DNA of 64,000 bases from Rhizobium sp. RU33A (GCF_900156055.1 NZ_FTMQ01000002.1:558001-622000), one strand, 5' to 3'; counted from the first letter of the stretch, positions 9,653 to 18,918 are shown. Notes: generated from the sequence alone by a model not told the origin. Made by a program: numbers and translations.

Positions 9653-10666
9653 ATGCGGCAATACGCAAAAACATTCGCGACGCTTGCGCTTGGCATGATG
9701 GTCACGCTGGTGGCCGTCGACTTTGCCGAAGCGCGTCGCGCCAGCGGCGGCTTCGGCAGCCGCGGCACGCGCACTTTTGACGCTCCTGCGGCAACACGCA
9801 CCGCGCCAACTCCGGCCGCGCCGATCGAACGGACGATGACACCGCGCACCAATGCGAACCAGCCCGGTGCTGCCCAGTCGACGGCGGCCAATCAGGCTGC
9901 GCGTCCGGGTGGTCTGTTCGGCGGTCTCGCCGGCGGTCTGATGGGTGGCCTGCTGCTCGGCGGCCTCTTCGGCATGCTGATGGGCACGGGCTTCGGCGGC
10001 GGCTTCGGCATCCTTGGCCTGCTCCTGCAGGGCCTCTTGATCTTCTTCCTGATCCGCTTTGCGATGCGCATGTTTGCCAATCGGCAGGCGACGGCGTCCG
10101 GTCCGGGCAATGCGCCGGGTTTCGGCGGCTTTGGCGGCATGGCGCGTGACAACCAGAGCGGTGATCAGGCTCGTCCGAGCTTCCAGATCCCGAAACTCGG
10201 TGGCGGCGGCGTATCGTCCATGGCTTCCGCTCGCCGGTCCGGTCAGTCCGACGAACTCGGCATCACGCCGCAGGATCTCGAGCGCTTCGAGGAGCTGCTG
10301 CAGGAGATGCAGCGCGCCTATGCGGCCGAGGACTATGGTTCGCTGCGCCGCATCACGACGCCGGAAGCCATGTCCTATCTCGCCGAGGAACTGAGCGAGA
10401 ATGCCACCAAGGGTGTCAAGAACGAGGTGCGCGACGTGCACCTTGTGCAGGGCGACGTGGCTGAGAGCTGGGCCGAAGACAAGATGGAATATGCGACCGT
10501 CGCCATGCGCTATGAGGCGATCGACTATGTCGTCGACCGCCAGAGCGGCGACGTGGTCGAGGGCGATCCGAACACGCCCACCGAATCGGTTGAGCTCTGG
10601 ACCTTCGCGCGGCGTCCCGCCACGAAGTGGCAGATCTCGGCGATCCAGGGTGTCGAACAAGGCTGA
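9653..10666 (+). CDS. Tim44-domain membrane protein
   Basis: The 337-residue protein has an N-terminal signal or anchor (MRQYAKTFATLALGMMVTLVAV), a low-complexity Ala/Thr/Pro linker, a glycine-rich hydrophobic segment (GGLFGGLAGGLMGGLLLGG) continuing into LLLQGLLIFFLIRF near residues 90-142, and a C-terminal Tim44-like domain from about residue 205. Mitochondrial Tim44 tethers Hsp70 to the import channel; bacterial members with this glycine-rich hairpin have no settled role. GAGGAGGA lies upstream of the ATG at 9653. It has its own terminator. The domain call is good, the function unknown. Confidence 0.8.
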   Translation: MRQYAKTFATLALGMMVTLVAVDFAEARRASGGFGSRGTRTFDAPAATRTAPTPAAPIERTMTPRTNANQPGAAQSTAANQAARPGGLFGGLAGGLMGGLLLGGLFGMLMGTGFGGGFGILGLLLQGLLIFFLIRFAMRMFANRQATASGPGNAPGFGGFGGMARDNQSGDQARPSFQIPKLGGGGVSSMASARRSGQSDELGITPQDLERFEELLQEMQRAYAAEDYGSLRRITTPEAMSYLAEELSENATKGVKNEVRDVHLVQGDVAESWAEDKMEYATVAMRYEAIDYVVDRQSGDVVEGDPNTPTESVELWTFARRPATKWQISAIQGVEQG

Positions 10667-10700
10667 GTGCGTCGGCACTCTGCAACCCAAAACATGTTGG

Positions 10701-10728
10701 GGCCCGGCCTTTCGGCCGGGCCTTTTTT
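10701..10728 (+). terminator. Rho-independent terminator of the Tim44-domain gene
   Basis: GGCCCGGCC-TTTC-GGCCGGGCC followed by six T residues. It also lies at the 3' end of the convergent acetyltransferase gene. Confidence 0.9.
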
Positions 10729-10731
10729 GCG

Positions 10732-11172
10732 TCAGCGCACGAGCTTGATCAACTCGAAGGGAAGTCCGCTGTCGTCGTTCGGACGGCGGCCTGTCTCCAT
10801 GAACCCAAGCCGGTCGTAGAAGCGGCGGGCGCTTTCATTGAGGGTGTATACCTCCAGCTCCAAACTTGAGCGGAGTTGCGAGGCATGCTCCACGAGATGC
10901 CGGCCGATGCCCGTCCCATGGTGGCTCGGGTCGACGAAGAGGCCGCCGATGGTTTGGTCCAGTAGGCTGATGAAGCCGACGATCTCGCTGTTCCGCAGCG
11001 CCACATGGGTCTCCGCCAGGGGCAAGTAATGGTCGGCCACGAGGGTCGCCTGGACGTCCAGTTGCTCTCGGGCGAGGAAGGGATGCCCTTTCTCAGATGC
11101 CGCACGCCAGATAGCGACGAGGCGCGTGGTATCCTCGGGCAGAAAAGCCCGGATCTTCAGGTCGTATTTCAT
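10732..11172 (-). CDS. GNAT-family N-acetyltransferase
   Basis: This 146-residue protein starts with a beta strand and helix (KIRAFLPEDTTRLVAIWRAA) and carries the acetyl-CoA loop motif DPSHHGTGIGRHLVEHA, followed by YTLNESARRFYDRLGF, the usual C-terminal GNAT signature. The substrate is unknown; similar proteins modify small molecules or protein N-termini. The ATG at 11172 is preferred over the upstream one at 11205, which would add eleven non-conserved residues. It is convergent with the Tim44-domain gene. Confidence 0.88.
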   Translation of the reverse strand: MKYDLKIRAFLPEDTTRLVAIWRAASEKGHPFLAREQLDVQATLVADHYLPLAETHVALRNSEIVGFISLLDQTIGGLFVDPSHHGTGIGRHLVEHASQLRSSLELEVYTLNESARRFYDRLGFMETGRRPNDDSGLPFELIKLVR

Positions 11173-11358
11173 GATTGTTCCGTCAGTCGTGTTGTTGATG
11201 CGCATGCGACAGCGTTCGGCTGTCGAGCCGTTCCCATAGGGTTCAAAGGCTGTCGTTACTGCGCATCAAACTCCTTCTCGCTGACGATCCTGAAGCTTTA
11301 GACCTTGAGGCGTTTAGCCTCAAGTGTTGAATGGCCGAACCGCCCGATCAGCTCTCCC

Positions 11359-11943
11359 TCAGCCCGGGCACTGCTGCAACTGCTTGGCGTAGGTATAGGT
11401 GATGTCGGTAAACCGCTTCGCACCCCTCAGCGCCTCCGGGCGCTTGTTGTAGGCGCCGCGCAGATAGCCGGTATGGCCGGAGTGATAGGCCAGATACAGC
11501 TTGTAGGGGTCGTTCAAGGGGATGTTGACCTTCGTCGCGCTCTCGCGGTGATACCAGCCGATGAAGCGGATGGCGTCGGCGAAGTCGGTGCGGCGGGCGC
11601 CCCAGCGGCCGGTTTCGCGCTGGTAGCGTTCCCAGGTGCCGTCGAGGGCCTGGGAATAGCCATAAGCGGTCGACTGGCGCTTGCCGGGGATGAAGCCGAG
11701 GATCTTCTTGCGCGGCGGCTTGGCGTTGTGGCGGAAACTCGATTCCGTATAGATCGTCGCCATCAGGATCGGGACTGGCACGCCATATTCGCGCTCGGCG
11801 GCGATTGCCGCGCGGCGCCAGTTGTTGAACAGCCCGTCGCGCTGCTCGAAAATCGCGCAGGCATTGCGGGTCTGGGATGGCGGCTTGGCACAGGCCGACA
11901 GCATCAGCATGACGCCGAGGGCAGATATGAGAGCGGTACGCAT
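11359..11943 (-). CDS. Lipoprotein lytic transglycosylase-like protein
   Basis: A 194-residue precursor has a lipoprotein signal with lipobox LSAC (Cys18), giving a mature outer- or inner-membrane lipoprotein. The catalytic region has the IYTESSFRH glutamate and AYGYSQALDGTWERYQ, which fit the SLT (goose lysozyme-like) fold cutting peptidoglycan glycan strands. HSGHTGYLRGAY completes the lobe. The gene stands alone between an acetyltransferase and a divergent oxidoreductase. The enzyme family is well supported; its place in division or remodelling is unknown. Confidence 0.82.
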   Translation of the reverse strand: MRTALISALGVMLMLSACAKPPSQTRNACAIFEQRDGLFNNWRRAAIAAEREYGVPVPILMATIYTESSFRHNAKPPRKKILGFIPGKRQSTAYGYSQALDGTWERYQRETGRWGARRTDFADAIRFIGWYHRESATKVNIPLNDPYKLYLAYHSGHTGYLRGAYNKRPEALRGAKRFTDITYTYAKQLQQCPG

Positions 11944-12213
11944 GACAAAACCTCGCTACAGGCCCACCATCCTATTCATTAAAATTTAACGAAAGGTTTT
12001 CTTAACCGCCCCCGGATCTCGCATCCCCCAATCAGGGGTGGGGATGTCGGTGGAGGGCTGCCCCGCATGCTCGCCTGGCGAGAAACAGGCGTTGACGTCA
12101 GTCGCATTTGCCACCAGTCTGCCGGGCGATCGTTAGGCAGCGAGGAGGAACGGTTGCGTTCTTGCCCGGCGATCGCAGGTGGACATTCGTCCGGGAGCGA
12201 GGATTTCCAGAGC

Positions 12214-13314
12214 ATGCAGCAGGTCGGCATCGGCATCATCGGATGCGGCAATATTTCAGGCGCTTATCTCAAGGCGCTCCAGCATTTTCCCATTCTCAAG
12301 GTCTGCGGAATTGCCGACCTCAATGCAGAGCTCGCGCAAGCGCGGGCCGCGGAATTCGGCGTGCCGGCGCGCACCATCGACGAGCTGCATGCCGATCCCG
12401 AGGTTGCCATCATCGTCAACCTGACGATCCCCAAGGCGCATGTCGAGGTGGGGCTGAAAGCGCTTGCCGCTGGCAAACATGTCTATTCGGAAAAGCCGCT
12501 CGGCGTCACCTTTGCCGAGGGCAAGCGGCTCGTGGAGGCGGCGAGATCGCTCGATCTCCGTGTCGGCTCCGCCCCCGATACCTTTCTCGGCGCCGCCCAT
12601 CAGACGGCGCGCGGGCTGATCGATCAGGGTGTGATCGGTCAGCCGATCGGCGGCACGGCTTTCTTCATGTGCCCCGGCCATGAGCGATGGCATCCCAATC
12701 CGGACTTCTACTACGAGGCCGGTGGCGGGCCGATGCTCGACATGGGGCCTTACTACATCACCGATCTCGTCAATCTCTTCGGCCCTGTCGAGAAGGTGGC
12801 GGGCTTTGCCACCAAGGTGCGGGACAGCAGAAAGATCGGCAGCGAGCCGCGCCGGGGCGAGACGATCCCCGTGCATGTGCCGACGCATGTCGCGGGGCTG
12901 ATGTCTTTTGCCAATGGCGCGGTGGTGCAGATCTCCATGAGCTTCGATGTCGCGGCCCACTGGCACAAGCCGCTCGAGGTCTATGGCACCGAGGGCACGC
13001 TGATCGTGCCCGATCCCAATCATTTCGGCGGCGACGTGTTTGTCCTGCCGCTGACGGGCGAGGCGCAAGGCAAGCCGGTGACGTTTCCCTATGCCGACGG
13101 AAACTGGCGCTCGCTTGGCGTCGCCGACATGGCGCATGCCATCCTGTCTGACCGACCGCATCGGGCGAACGGGGATCTGGCGCTGCATGTGCTCGAAGTC
13201 ATGGAAGCCTTCCAGACGGCTTCCGACCGGGGCGAGACGGTTGGCATCAGCACCACTGTGGAGCGGCCGGCGCCGCTCGAACAGTCGCTCATCGATGGCC
13301 TGATCGGCCGCTGA
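12214..13314 (+). CDS. Gfo/Idh/MocA-family oxidoreductase
   Basis: The 366-residue protein has an N-terminal Rossmann fold (VGIGIIGCGNISGAYL) and the family motif HVYSEKPLGVTFAEGK, whose lysine-proline is catalytic. Members act as NAD(P) dehydrogenases on sugars or inositols. The ATG at 12214 places the Rossmann strand at the N-terminus and has GGAGCGAGGA upstream. A ThuA-like gene follows after 22 bases, a pair common in sugar-utilisation loci of rhizobia. No transporter gene sits beside it, so the sugar cannot be named. Confidence 0.88.
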   Translation: MQQVGIGIIGCGNISGAYLKALQHFPILKVCGIADLNAELAQARAAEFGVPARTIDELHADPEVAIIVNLTIPKAHVEVGLKALAAGKHVYSEKPLGVTFAEGKRLVEAARSLDLRVGSAPDTFLGAAHQTARGLIDQGVIGQPIGGTAFFMCPGHERWHPNPDFYYEAGGGPMLDMGPYYITDLVNLFGPVEKVAGFATKVRDSRKIGSEPRRGETIPVHVPTHVAGLMSFANGAVVQISMSFDVAAHWHKPLEVYGTEGTLIVPDPNHFGGDVFVLPLTGEAQGKPVTFPYADGNWRSLGVADMAHAILSDRPHRANGDLALHVLEVMEAFQTASDRGETVGISTTVERPAPLEQSLIDGLIGR

Positions 13315-13336
13315 ACACAACAACAGGGAAGTTCAC

Positions 13337-13978
13337 ATGCGTCAGGTTCTTATTTGCTGGGGCGGCTGGGACGGGCACCAGCCCGAACAATGCGCCGCCG
13401 TCGTCGCCGACATGCTGCAGGCGGAAGGCTTTACCGTCCGCGTCGAGGCGGGCACCGAGGCCTTTGCCGATTCCGTCATCCGCGACTACAGCCTCATCGT
13501 GCCGATGCTGACGATGACCAGGATCGAGAAGCCGGAAATCGAGAACCTGGAGCTTGCCATTCGCGGCGGCGTCGGCCTCGGCGGCTTCCACGGCCAGGCG
13601 GGCGACAGCTTTCGTGACTGCGTCCAGTATCAATACATGATCGGCGGCCAATGGGTCGCCCATCCCGGCAACATCTATGATTACACGGTCAATATCGTGA
13701 AACCCGACGACCCGCTCGTAACAGGCGTCAGTGATTTCCCCTATCGCTCCGAGCAGTATTACATGCATGTCGACCCGAACAACGAAGTGCTGGCGACGAC
13801 CACCTTTACCGGCGAGCACGATGAGTGGATCGACGGGCATGTGATGCCGGTCGTCTGGAAGCGCCGCCACGGGCAGGGCAGGGTGTTCTACTCCTCCCTC
13901 GGCCATCAGGCGGCGGAGTTCGAGGTGCCGCAGATGCGGGAGATTGTGCGGAGAGGGTTGGTTTGGGCGGCGCGGTGA
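13337..13978 (+). CDS. ThuA-like (trehalose utilisation) domain protein
   Basis: This 213-residue protein has a class-I glutamine-amidotransferase-like fold. It opens VLICWGGWDGHQPEQCA, has GGVGLGGFHGQAGDSFRD in the middle and a GQGRVFYSSLGHQ segment near the end, as in the ThuA family. ThuA of Sinorhizobium is linked to trehalose/disaccharide 3-keto metabolism. CAGGGAA lies before the ATG at 13337. It is probably cotranscribed with the preceding oxidoreductase; together they may process a keto-sugar. Confidence 0.85.
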   Translation: MRQVLICWGGWDGHQPEQCAAVVADMLQAEGFTVRVEAGTEAFADSVIRDYSLIVPMLTMTRIEKPEIENLELAIRGGVGLGGFHGQAGDSFRDCVQYQYMIGGQWVAHPGNIYDYTVNIVKPDDPLVTGVSDFPYRSEQYYMHVDPNNEVLATTTFTGEHDEWIDGHVMPVVWKRRHGQGRVFYSSLGHQAAEFEVPQMREIVRRGLVWAAR

Positions 13979-13985
13979 GGGCGTA

Positions 13986-14300
13986 TTAGCCGACGAGCCA
14001 GGACCGCACTGCCGTCCAGTTGTTGAGAATGACAATCACCGCCGTGGCGATCGACAGCATGGCGGCCGCCTTGCCCATGGTCGGCAGGCTGTTGACACGG
14101 CCTTTCAGCTCGCCGAACTCGATCGCGGAGGGTGCTGCGCGCAGCATGCCCTTGATCTCGGCGGTATCCTGCAGGACCCGCTTCATATCGTCTTCTAGGG
14201 CTTTGACGCGCTGTTCCATGGCTTCAAATGTGCCACCGCCATCGCTGTCTTTCAAGGCGCCTGCCATCGGAACGCGGCGTTTCGGCGTATTGCTGGCCAT
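13986..14300 (-). CDS. Small XhlA-like coiled-coil membrane protein
   Basis: The 104-residue product has a polar N-terminus, an amphipathic coiled coil (EAMEQRVKALEDDMKRVLQD, then EIKGMLRAA), the segment GELKGRVNSLPTMGK, and a C-terminal membrane helix (AAAMLSIATAVIVIL). This layout is that of XhlA-type phage holin-associated proteins, but no phage gene is near. The gene is convergent with the ThuA-like gene, eight bases away. Function unknown; the domain likeness is by eye. Confidence 0.6.
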   Translation of the reverse strand: MASNTPKRRVPMAGALKDSDGGGTFEAMEQRVKALEDDMKRVLQDTAEIKGMLRAAPSAIEFGELKGRVNSLPTMGKAAAMLSIATAVIVILNNWTAVRSWLVG

Positions 14301-14448
14301 CTCATGTCATCCAATCGCGTATCCACAATGACTGGTGCAATCTTTGCGGGAAATCGGTTGGGCGTCAAGAATGGCAGAGGATGACTAGCGATCTAACGTA
14401 GCGCCGATGCAATCGGCCATCTCAAGCATCAGTGAAATAGGAAAATTT

Positions 14449-14525
14449 TGGTAGCGGGGGGCGGACTTGAACCGCCGACCTTGGGGTTATGAATCCCACG
14501 CTCTAACCACCTGAGCTACCCCGCC
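14449..14525 (-). tRNA. tRNA-Met (CAT), elongator type
   Basis: Read on the minus strand, the 77-nt sequence begins GGCGGGGTAGCTCAG, has anticodon loop TTCATAA (CAT), T-arm GGCGG-TTCAAGT-CCGCC and an encoded CCA end. The acceptor pairs G1:T72 as a wobble rather than the C1xA72 mismatch of initiator tRNA, so it is elongator Met. The last anticodon-stem pair looks like A-C. Confidence 0.95.
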
Positions 14526-14684
14526 ACACATCGGACACTTTAGCCTTGAGGCCGTCGCCGTCCGAAGCGATGGGCGGCTTATAAGGCGAGGGTCCGATCA
14601 AAGTCAAGCGCGGTCTGGCCAAAAACAACGTGGCTTTCCACCGGCTTGGCCGAAGAGCCTGACAGCGGCCCGAAAGCCGTTGCT

Positions 14685-15881
14685 TCAGGCCGCCACGGGG
14701 CTGGCGAGAAGCGCCTTCAGCGAAGCTTCCGCGGTGCCGGAGCGTTCCGACCGCTCGATGAAGCCGCCGCCATAGACGCGGGCATCGGCGCCGGTTGCCG
14801 AATAGAGCACGCAGGCCTGGCCGGGGGCGACACCGGCTTCGCCGATTTCGAGATCGACATAGACGCCGCGCTCGTCGGCATGCAGGACGGCAGGCGTCGG
14901 CGGGCGGGTGGAGCGCACCTTGGCGAAGCAGGGCATGCCGTCTGCGGCGTCTTCGGCCAGCGTGCGGTCGCCCAGCCAGTTGATGTCGCGCAGATAGACG
15001 CGGTGGGTTTCCAGCGCTTCCTTCGGGCCGACGATGACGCGGCGCGAGCGGGCGTCGAGATAGATGACGTAGAGCGGTTCGCCGGTGGCGACGCCCAAAC
15101 CCTTCCGCTGGCCGATCGTGTAATGCAGGATGCCTTCGTGGTTGCCCAGCACCCGACCATCGAGATGCACGATGTCACCGGCCAAAGCTGCATTCGGCTT
15201 CAGCTTGTTGATCACGTCTGCATATTTGCCCTGGGGCACGAAACAGATGTCCTGGCTGTCGGCCTTCTGGGCGACGACGAGGCCCATCTCTTCGGCAAGC
15301 ACGCGGACTTCCGCCTTCGACATGGCGCCGAGCGGGAAGCGCAGATAGTCGATCTGCTCCTGCGTGGTCGCAAAGAGGAAATAGCTCTGGTCGCGTTCGC
15401 TATCGATCGGGCGGAAGAGGGCGCGGTGGCCGGGATCATTGGCGAGCGGCACGGACTTCGAGCGGATGTAATGGCCGGTTGCCAGCGCATCGGCGCCGAG
15501 TTCCCGTGCGGTCGTCAGCAGATCGGCGAACTTGACCGTCTGGTTGCAGGCCACGCAGGGGATCGGCGTTTCGCCGGCGACATAGCTTTCCATGAACGGG
15601 TTGATCACGGTGTCGCGAAAACGCTGTTCGTAATCGAGCACGTAATGGGGAATGCCGAGCGTTTCGCAGACGCGGCGGGCATCGTCGATGTCCTGGCCGG
15701 CGCAGCAGGAGCCGGCGCGATGGACGGCAGCGCCATGGTCATAGAGCTGCAGCGTGATGCCGAGGACGTCATAGCCCTCGCGCTTCAGGATGCCGGCGAC
15801 GACGGACGAATCCACGCCGCCCGACATGGCGACGACAACGCGCGTATCTTCCGGTCTCTTGTCAAAATCCAGCGTGTTCAC
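14685..15881 (-). CDS. mnmA: tRNA-specific 2-thiouridylase MnmA
   Basis: The 398-residue enzyme adds sulfur to U34 of tRNA Lys/Glu/Gln. The PP-loop [15 protein letters not shown] binds ATP; the first catalytic cysteine is in [12 protein letters not shown] and the second in [12 protein letters not shown], both in the expected places. [11 protein letters not shown] and a C-terminal beta-barrel complete the family. It lies downstream of, and in the same direction as, nothing obvious; the dipeptide epimerase diverges from it across 182 bases. Complete and apparently functional. Confidence 0.96.
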   Translation of the reverse strand: MNTLDFDKRPEDTRVVVAMSGGVDSSVVAGILKREGYDVLGITLQLYDHGAAVHRAGSCCAGQDIDDARRVCETLGIPHYVLDYEQRFRDTVINPFMESYVAGETPIPCVACNQTVKFADLLTTARELGADALATGHYIRSKSVPLANDPGHRALFRPIDSERDQSYFLFATTQEQIDYLRFPLGAMSKAEVRVLAEEMGLVVAQKADSQDICFVPQGKYADVINKLKPNAALAGDIVHLDGRVLGNHEGILHYTIGQRKGLGVATGEPLYVIYLDARSRRVIVGPKEALETHRVYLRDINWLGDRTLAEDAADGMPCFAKVRSTRPPTPAVLHADERGVYVDLEIGEAGVAPGQACVLYSATGADARVYGGGFIERSERSGTAEASLKALLASPVAA

Positions 15882-16063
15882 GGGCTTCGTCTCTGTGCTT
15901 CATGCGACCGGATCATGTCCCCCACTTCAGGGGATCCTGGCCAAGCGTTGCGGGGCTTTTCACCCACGGCGGCTGCCGGTCTGATTGTTGACGGATATAG
16001 AAAGGATTGCTTGTTCATGCAAGAGCAGCGATTCGCGGCGTGTCCCGCAGGGAGGTCCCCACT

Positions 16064-17047
16064 ATGCCCATCCAGATGACCGTCACACCGGAGAGCTTTC
16101 CGATTGCAGGCAGCTTCACGATTTCGCGCGGGTCGAAGACCGAGGCGAAGGTAGTCGTCGTACGGCTGACGGACGGCGTGCATGTGGGGCAGGGCGAATG
16201 CGTGCCCTATGCGCGTTATGGCGAGACGGTCGAGAGTGTCGTCGAGGTGCTGACGGCGCTCGTGCCGGAGGTGGCGCAAGGGTTGGATCGGGTTGGGCTG
16301 CAGGACCGGCTGAAGCCGGGGGCTGCGCGCAACGCGCTTGACTGCGCTTTCTGGGATCTGGAGGCCAAGCGGGCGGGCAAGCCAGTCTGGCAACTTCTGA
16401 AGTTACAAGAGCCTACGCCGCTGTCGGTGACCTATACGCTGTCGCTCGGCACGCCTGAGAGCATGCAGGCAGCGGCGGAGAAGGAGGCGCACAGGCCGCT
16501 TCTGAAGGTCAAGCTCGGCGGCGAGGGGGATGTGGAACGCATTCGTGCCGTCAGGGCGGGTGCGCCGAACTCCGCCATCATCGTCGATGCCAATGAAGGA
16601 TGGAGCCTTGAGCAATACAAGGCGCTGGCGCCTGTCTTTCTCGATCTCGGGGTGAAGCTGGTCGAGCAGCCGTTTCCGGCGGGTTCCGATAATGCGCTGC
16701 TTGGGTTGGACCGCGTTCTGCCCGTCTGTGCTGACGAGAGCTGCCATGACACGGCGTCGCTCGCCTCGCTGAAGGGCAAGTATGATGCTGTTAACATCAA
16801 GCTCGACAAGACGGGCGGGCTGACGGAAGCGCTTCTGATGCGCGATGCGGCGGTCGCACAAGGTTTCGAAATCATGGTCGGCTGCATGGTCGGCACCTCG
16901 CTTGCCATGGCCCCGGCCTTTCTGATCGGCCAGGGGGCTGCTTTTGTCGATCTCGACGGGCCGCTGCTTCTGGCGCGGGATCGGGAGCCTTCGATTGCCT
17001 ATGACGGCGCGATCATGCCGCTGCCGCTGCGTGGGCTGTGGGGCTAA
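16064..17047 (+). CDS. Dipeptide epimerase (enolase superfamily)
   Basis: This 327-residue protein matches L-Ala-D/L-Glu epimerases that recycle peptidoglycan dipeptides. The first catalytic lysine is in LLKVKLGG, metal ligands in IIVDANEGW, LVEQPFP and CADESCH, and the second catalytic lysine in NIKLDKTGG. CMVGTSLAMAPAF closes the barrel. GGAGG is seven to eight bases before the ATG at 16064. Cell-wall peptide recycling is the family role; exact dipeptide preference cannot be read from sequence. A repetitive palindrome follows the gene. Confidence 0.87.
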   Translation: MPIQMTVTPESFPIAGSFTISRGSKTEAKVVVVRLTDGVHVGQGECVPYARYGETVESVVEVLTALVPEVAQGLDRVGLQDRLKPGAARNALDCAFWDLEAKRAGKPVWQLLKLQEPTPLSVTYTLSLGTPESMQAAAEKEAHRPLLKVKLGGEGDVERIRAVRAGAPNSAIIVDANEGWSLEQYKALAPVFLDLGVKLVEQPFPAGSDNALLGLDRVLPVCADESCHDTASLASLKGKYDAVNIKLDKTGGLTEALLMRDAAVAQGFEIMVGCMVGTSLAMAPAFLIGQGAAFVDLDGPLLLARDREPSIAYDGAIMPLPLRGLWG

Positions 17048-17065
17048 AGAAAGTCCCCTCCCAAA

Positions 17066-17086
17066 CCCTCCCCACAAGGGGGAGGG
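17066..17086 (+). repeat. Rhizobial intergenic palindrome, left copy
   Basis: CCCTCCCC-ACA-AGGGGGAGGG forms a palindrome just after the epimerase gene. A near copy in opposite orientation lies at 17185-17225. Such short palindromic, intergenic repeats are widespread in Rhizobiaceae genomes. Confidence 0.6.
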
Positions 17087-17184
17087 CTTAACCCAGCCCT
17101 GCCGTCTGCGCCTCTAGTTGACCGCTTTGCCATCGGCAGAAGGTTGTTTGCGCTCAAGCTGGTGGAAGTGCATCCGCGCGTCCT

Positions 17185-17225
17185 TTCCCCCTTGTGGGGG
17201 AGATGGCCGGCAGGCCAGAGGGGGT
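17185..17225 (-). repeat. Rhizobial intergenic palindrome, right copy
   Basis: TTTCCCCCTTGTGGGGGAG reads as the reverse complement of the left copy, and continues with GGCCGGCAGGCC and a G-run. The two copies face each other 100 bases apart, and could act as a bidirectional terminator between the epimerase and the convergent gene. Confidence 0.6.
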
Positions 17226-17241
17226 ATGTTGGCGTGTCGGC

Positions 17242-17931
17242 TCAGCTCTTCGGAGCAAACGGCCCGTTCTTCGCCATCCAGATCACATGCTTCTTGCCGC
17301 GACCGGTTCTCCCCGCGCGGACGGGAATCTCTTCTGCGCCATAGCCGCAGTCCTTCAAGCGGCGCGTGAAGTAGGGATCTGGACCCTGTGACCAGACGCC
17401 GAGCACGCCGCCGCGGGTGAGGGCCGACTTGGATTTGCGTAACCCGTCATGGGAATAGAGGCCGTCATTCGCCTCGCGCGTGAGGCCATCGGGTCCGTTA
17501 TCGACATCGAGCAGGATGGCGTCGAAGTGGCCCTTCGACTTGGCGATCAGCGCGCCGACGTCGCCGACGTGAATTGCAACGCGGGGGTCGTCGAGGCTGC
17601 CGGCATAGATCTCGGCCATGGGGCCGCGTGCCCAGTCGACGACGGCGGGCACGAGTTCGGCCACGGTCACCTTCGCATCCTGAGGCAAGACAGCGAGGGC
17701 GGCGCGCAGCGTGAAGCCCATGCCGAGGCCGCCGATCAGGATGTGTGGGCGCTTGTGGGTCGCGATCCGCTCGAAGGCGAGGGTGGCGAGTGCTTCTTCG
17801 GAGCCGCTGAGGCGGCTGTTCATCAGCTCGTTGGTGCCGAGCATGATGGAGAATTCTGATCCTCGGCTCTTCAGGCGCAATTCGCCGCCGCCGGGTATCT
17901 TGGCCGTGTCGAGCTGGATCCAGGGGAGCAT
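17242..17931 (-). CDS. Spermidine synthase-like methyltransferase-fold protein
   Basis: The 229-residue protein has the SAM-type nucleotide motif LIGGLGMGFTLRAAL, followed by VTVAELVPAVVDWAR and the FDAILLDVDNGPDGL acidic loop seen in polyamine aminopropyltransferases. It is shorter than standard SpeE and lacks a clear N-terminal oligomerisation domain, so it may be a related enzyme rather than a spermidine synthase. It is convergent with the epimerase gene. The fold is confident; the substrate is not. Confidence 0.75.
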   Translation of the reverse strand: MLPWIQLDTAKIPGGGELRLKSRGSEFSIMLGTNELMNSRLSGSEEALATLAFERIATHKRPHILIGGLGMGFTLRAALAVLPQDAKVTVAELVPAVVDWARGPMAEIYAGSLDDPRVAIHVGDVGALIAKSKGHFDAILLDVDNGPDGLTREANDGLYSHDGLRKSKSALTRGGVLGVWSQGPDPYFTRRLKDCGYGAEEIPVRAGRTGRGKKHVIWMAKNGPFAPKS

Positions 17932-18113
17932 GGGTCAATTCCTGCGCTTGAAGGTTCTGCCCGTATCATGACGGACCGTTCGGCTTCAACTCCTGCTTCG
18001 CCCCGGCATCCGTACCAAAGCCGTCTGATTGGGCCTTGCGGTTTGCGTCCGCCAGAGCGCATCTTCAGCGTCAAACACGCCGCGTCGACACGTCCTGCAG
18101 TTGGAGAATGCCC

Positions 18114-18884
18114 ATGCCCGCCCCCAAGAATGCCTTCAAAGCCGCCCTCTATGACACCAACGAACTGCTTGTCGGCTTCTGGGTGGCGCTGGCGAGCCCG
18201 CATGTCGCAGAAGTCTGTGCCGGGGCCGGCTTCGACTGGATTCTCATTGATGGCGAGCATGGACCGAACGATATTCCGCTGATGGCGGCGCAATTGGCGG
18301 CGGTGGCGCGGCATCCGGCGCATCCCGTCGTCAGGCTGCCGGTCGGCGAAAGCTGGCTGATCAAGCAGGCGCTCGATATCGGCGCGCAGACCGTGATGAT
18401 CCCGATGGTCGAGACGAGGCAAGAGGCAGAGCGCCTGGCCAAGGCTCTGCGCTATCCGCCGGAGGGGATCCGCGGCATGGGGGCGAGCCTCGGTCGTGCC
18501 TCGGATTTCGGGCGGATCGCCGATTACGCGGAGACGGCCAATACCGAGGTCTGCCTGATCGCGCAGATCGAAAGCCGTCTCGGCGTCGAGAACGCCGATT
18601 CCATCATCACGATTGCGGGTGTTGACGCAATCCTCATCGGGCCGGCCGACCTTGCGGCAGACATGGGCCATCGCGGCAACCCCACGCATCCAGAGGTCAT
18701 GCAGGCCGTCGAAACCGTGATCGGCAAGGGTGTCGCTGCCGGCAAACCGGTCGGCATCATGTCCGGCGATCCGGCCATGCTTGCGATGGCGCGCAAGGCC
18801 GGCATTCGTTTCTTCGCGTCTTCGACCGATGTCAGCCTGCTTTCCGCTGCCGCCGCCAATCTTGCAGCGTCGATGCGCGGTTGA
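18114..18884 (+). CDS. HpcH/HpaI-family aldolase
   Basis: The 256-residue class II aldolase is of the kind that splits 4-hydroxy-2-oxo acids to pyruvate (or oxaloacetate analogues) and an aldehyde. WILIDGEHGPND, the TVMIPMVET strand, CLIAQIES (metal glutamate) and LIGPADLAADMGH (metal aspartate) mark the family. ATG codons at 18108 and 18114 are both in frame; the second is spaced seven bases from GGAG and is preferred. An Ldh-family dehydrogenase follows after 34 bases, probably in one operon. Substrate is not determined. Confidence 0.85.
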   Translation: MPAPKNAFKAALYDTNELLVGFWVALASPHVAEVCAGAGFDWILIDGEHGPNDIPLMAAQLAAVARHPAHPVVRLPVGESWLIKQALDIGAQTVMIPMVETRQEAERLAKALRYPPEGIRGMGASLGRASDFGRIADYAETANTEVCLIAQIESRLGVENADSIITIAGVDAILIGPADLAADMGHRGNPTHPEVMQAVETVIGKGVAAGKPVGIMSGDPAMLAMARKAGIRFFASSTDVSLLSAAAANLAASMRG

Positions 18885-18918
18885 GCTTGCTTTCCCTCGA
18901 TACTCTCATGGTTCTTCG

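Noticed and set aside
11305..11982. 225-codon plus-strand frame across the transglycosylase gene
   Set aside because: The minus-strand frame has a lipobox and catalytic glutamate; the opposite frame has none.
12147..12170. GGAAC followed by a possible CGTT as an EcfG promoter near the Gfo/Idh/MocA gene
   Set aside because: The spacing to CGTT does not fit (no CGTT at N16 or N17), unlike the two called sites.
14646..16079. 477-codon plus-strand frame opposite mnmA
   Set aside because: mnmA is intact on the minus strand with all catalytic residues; the frame opposite it has no motif.
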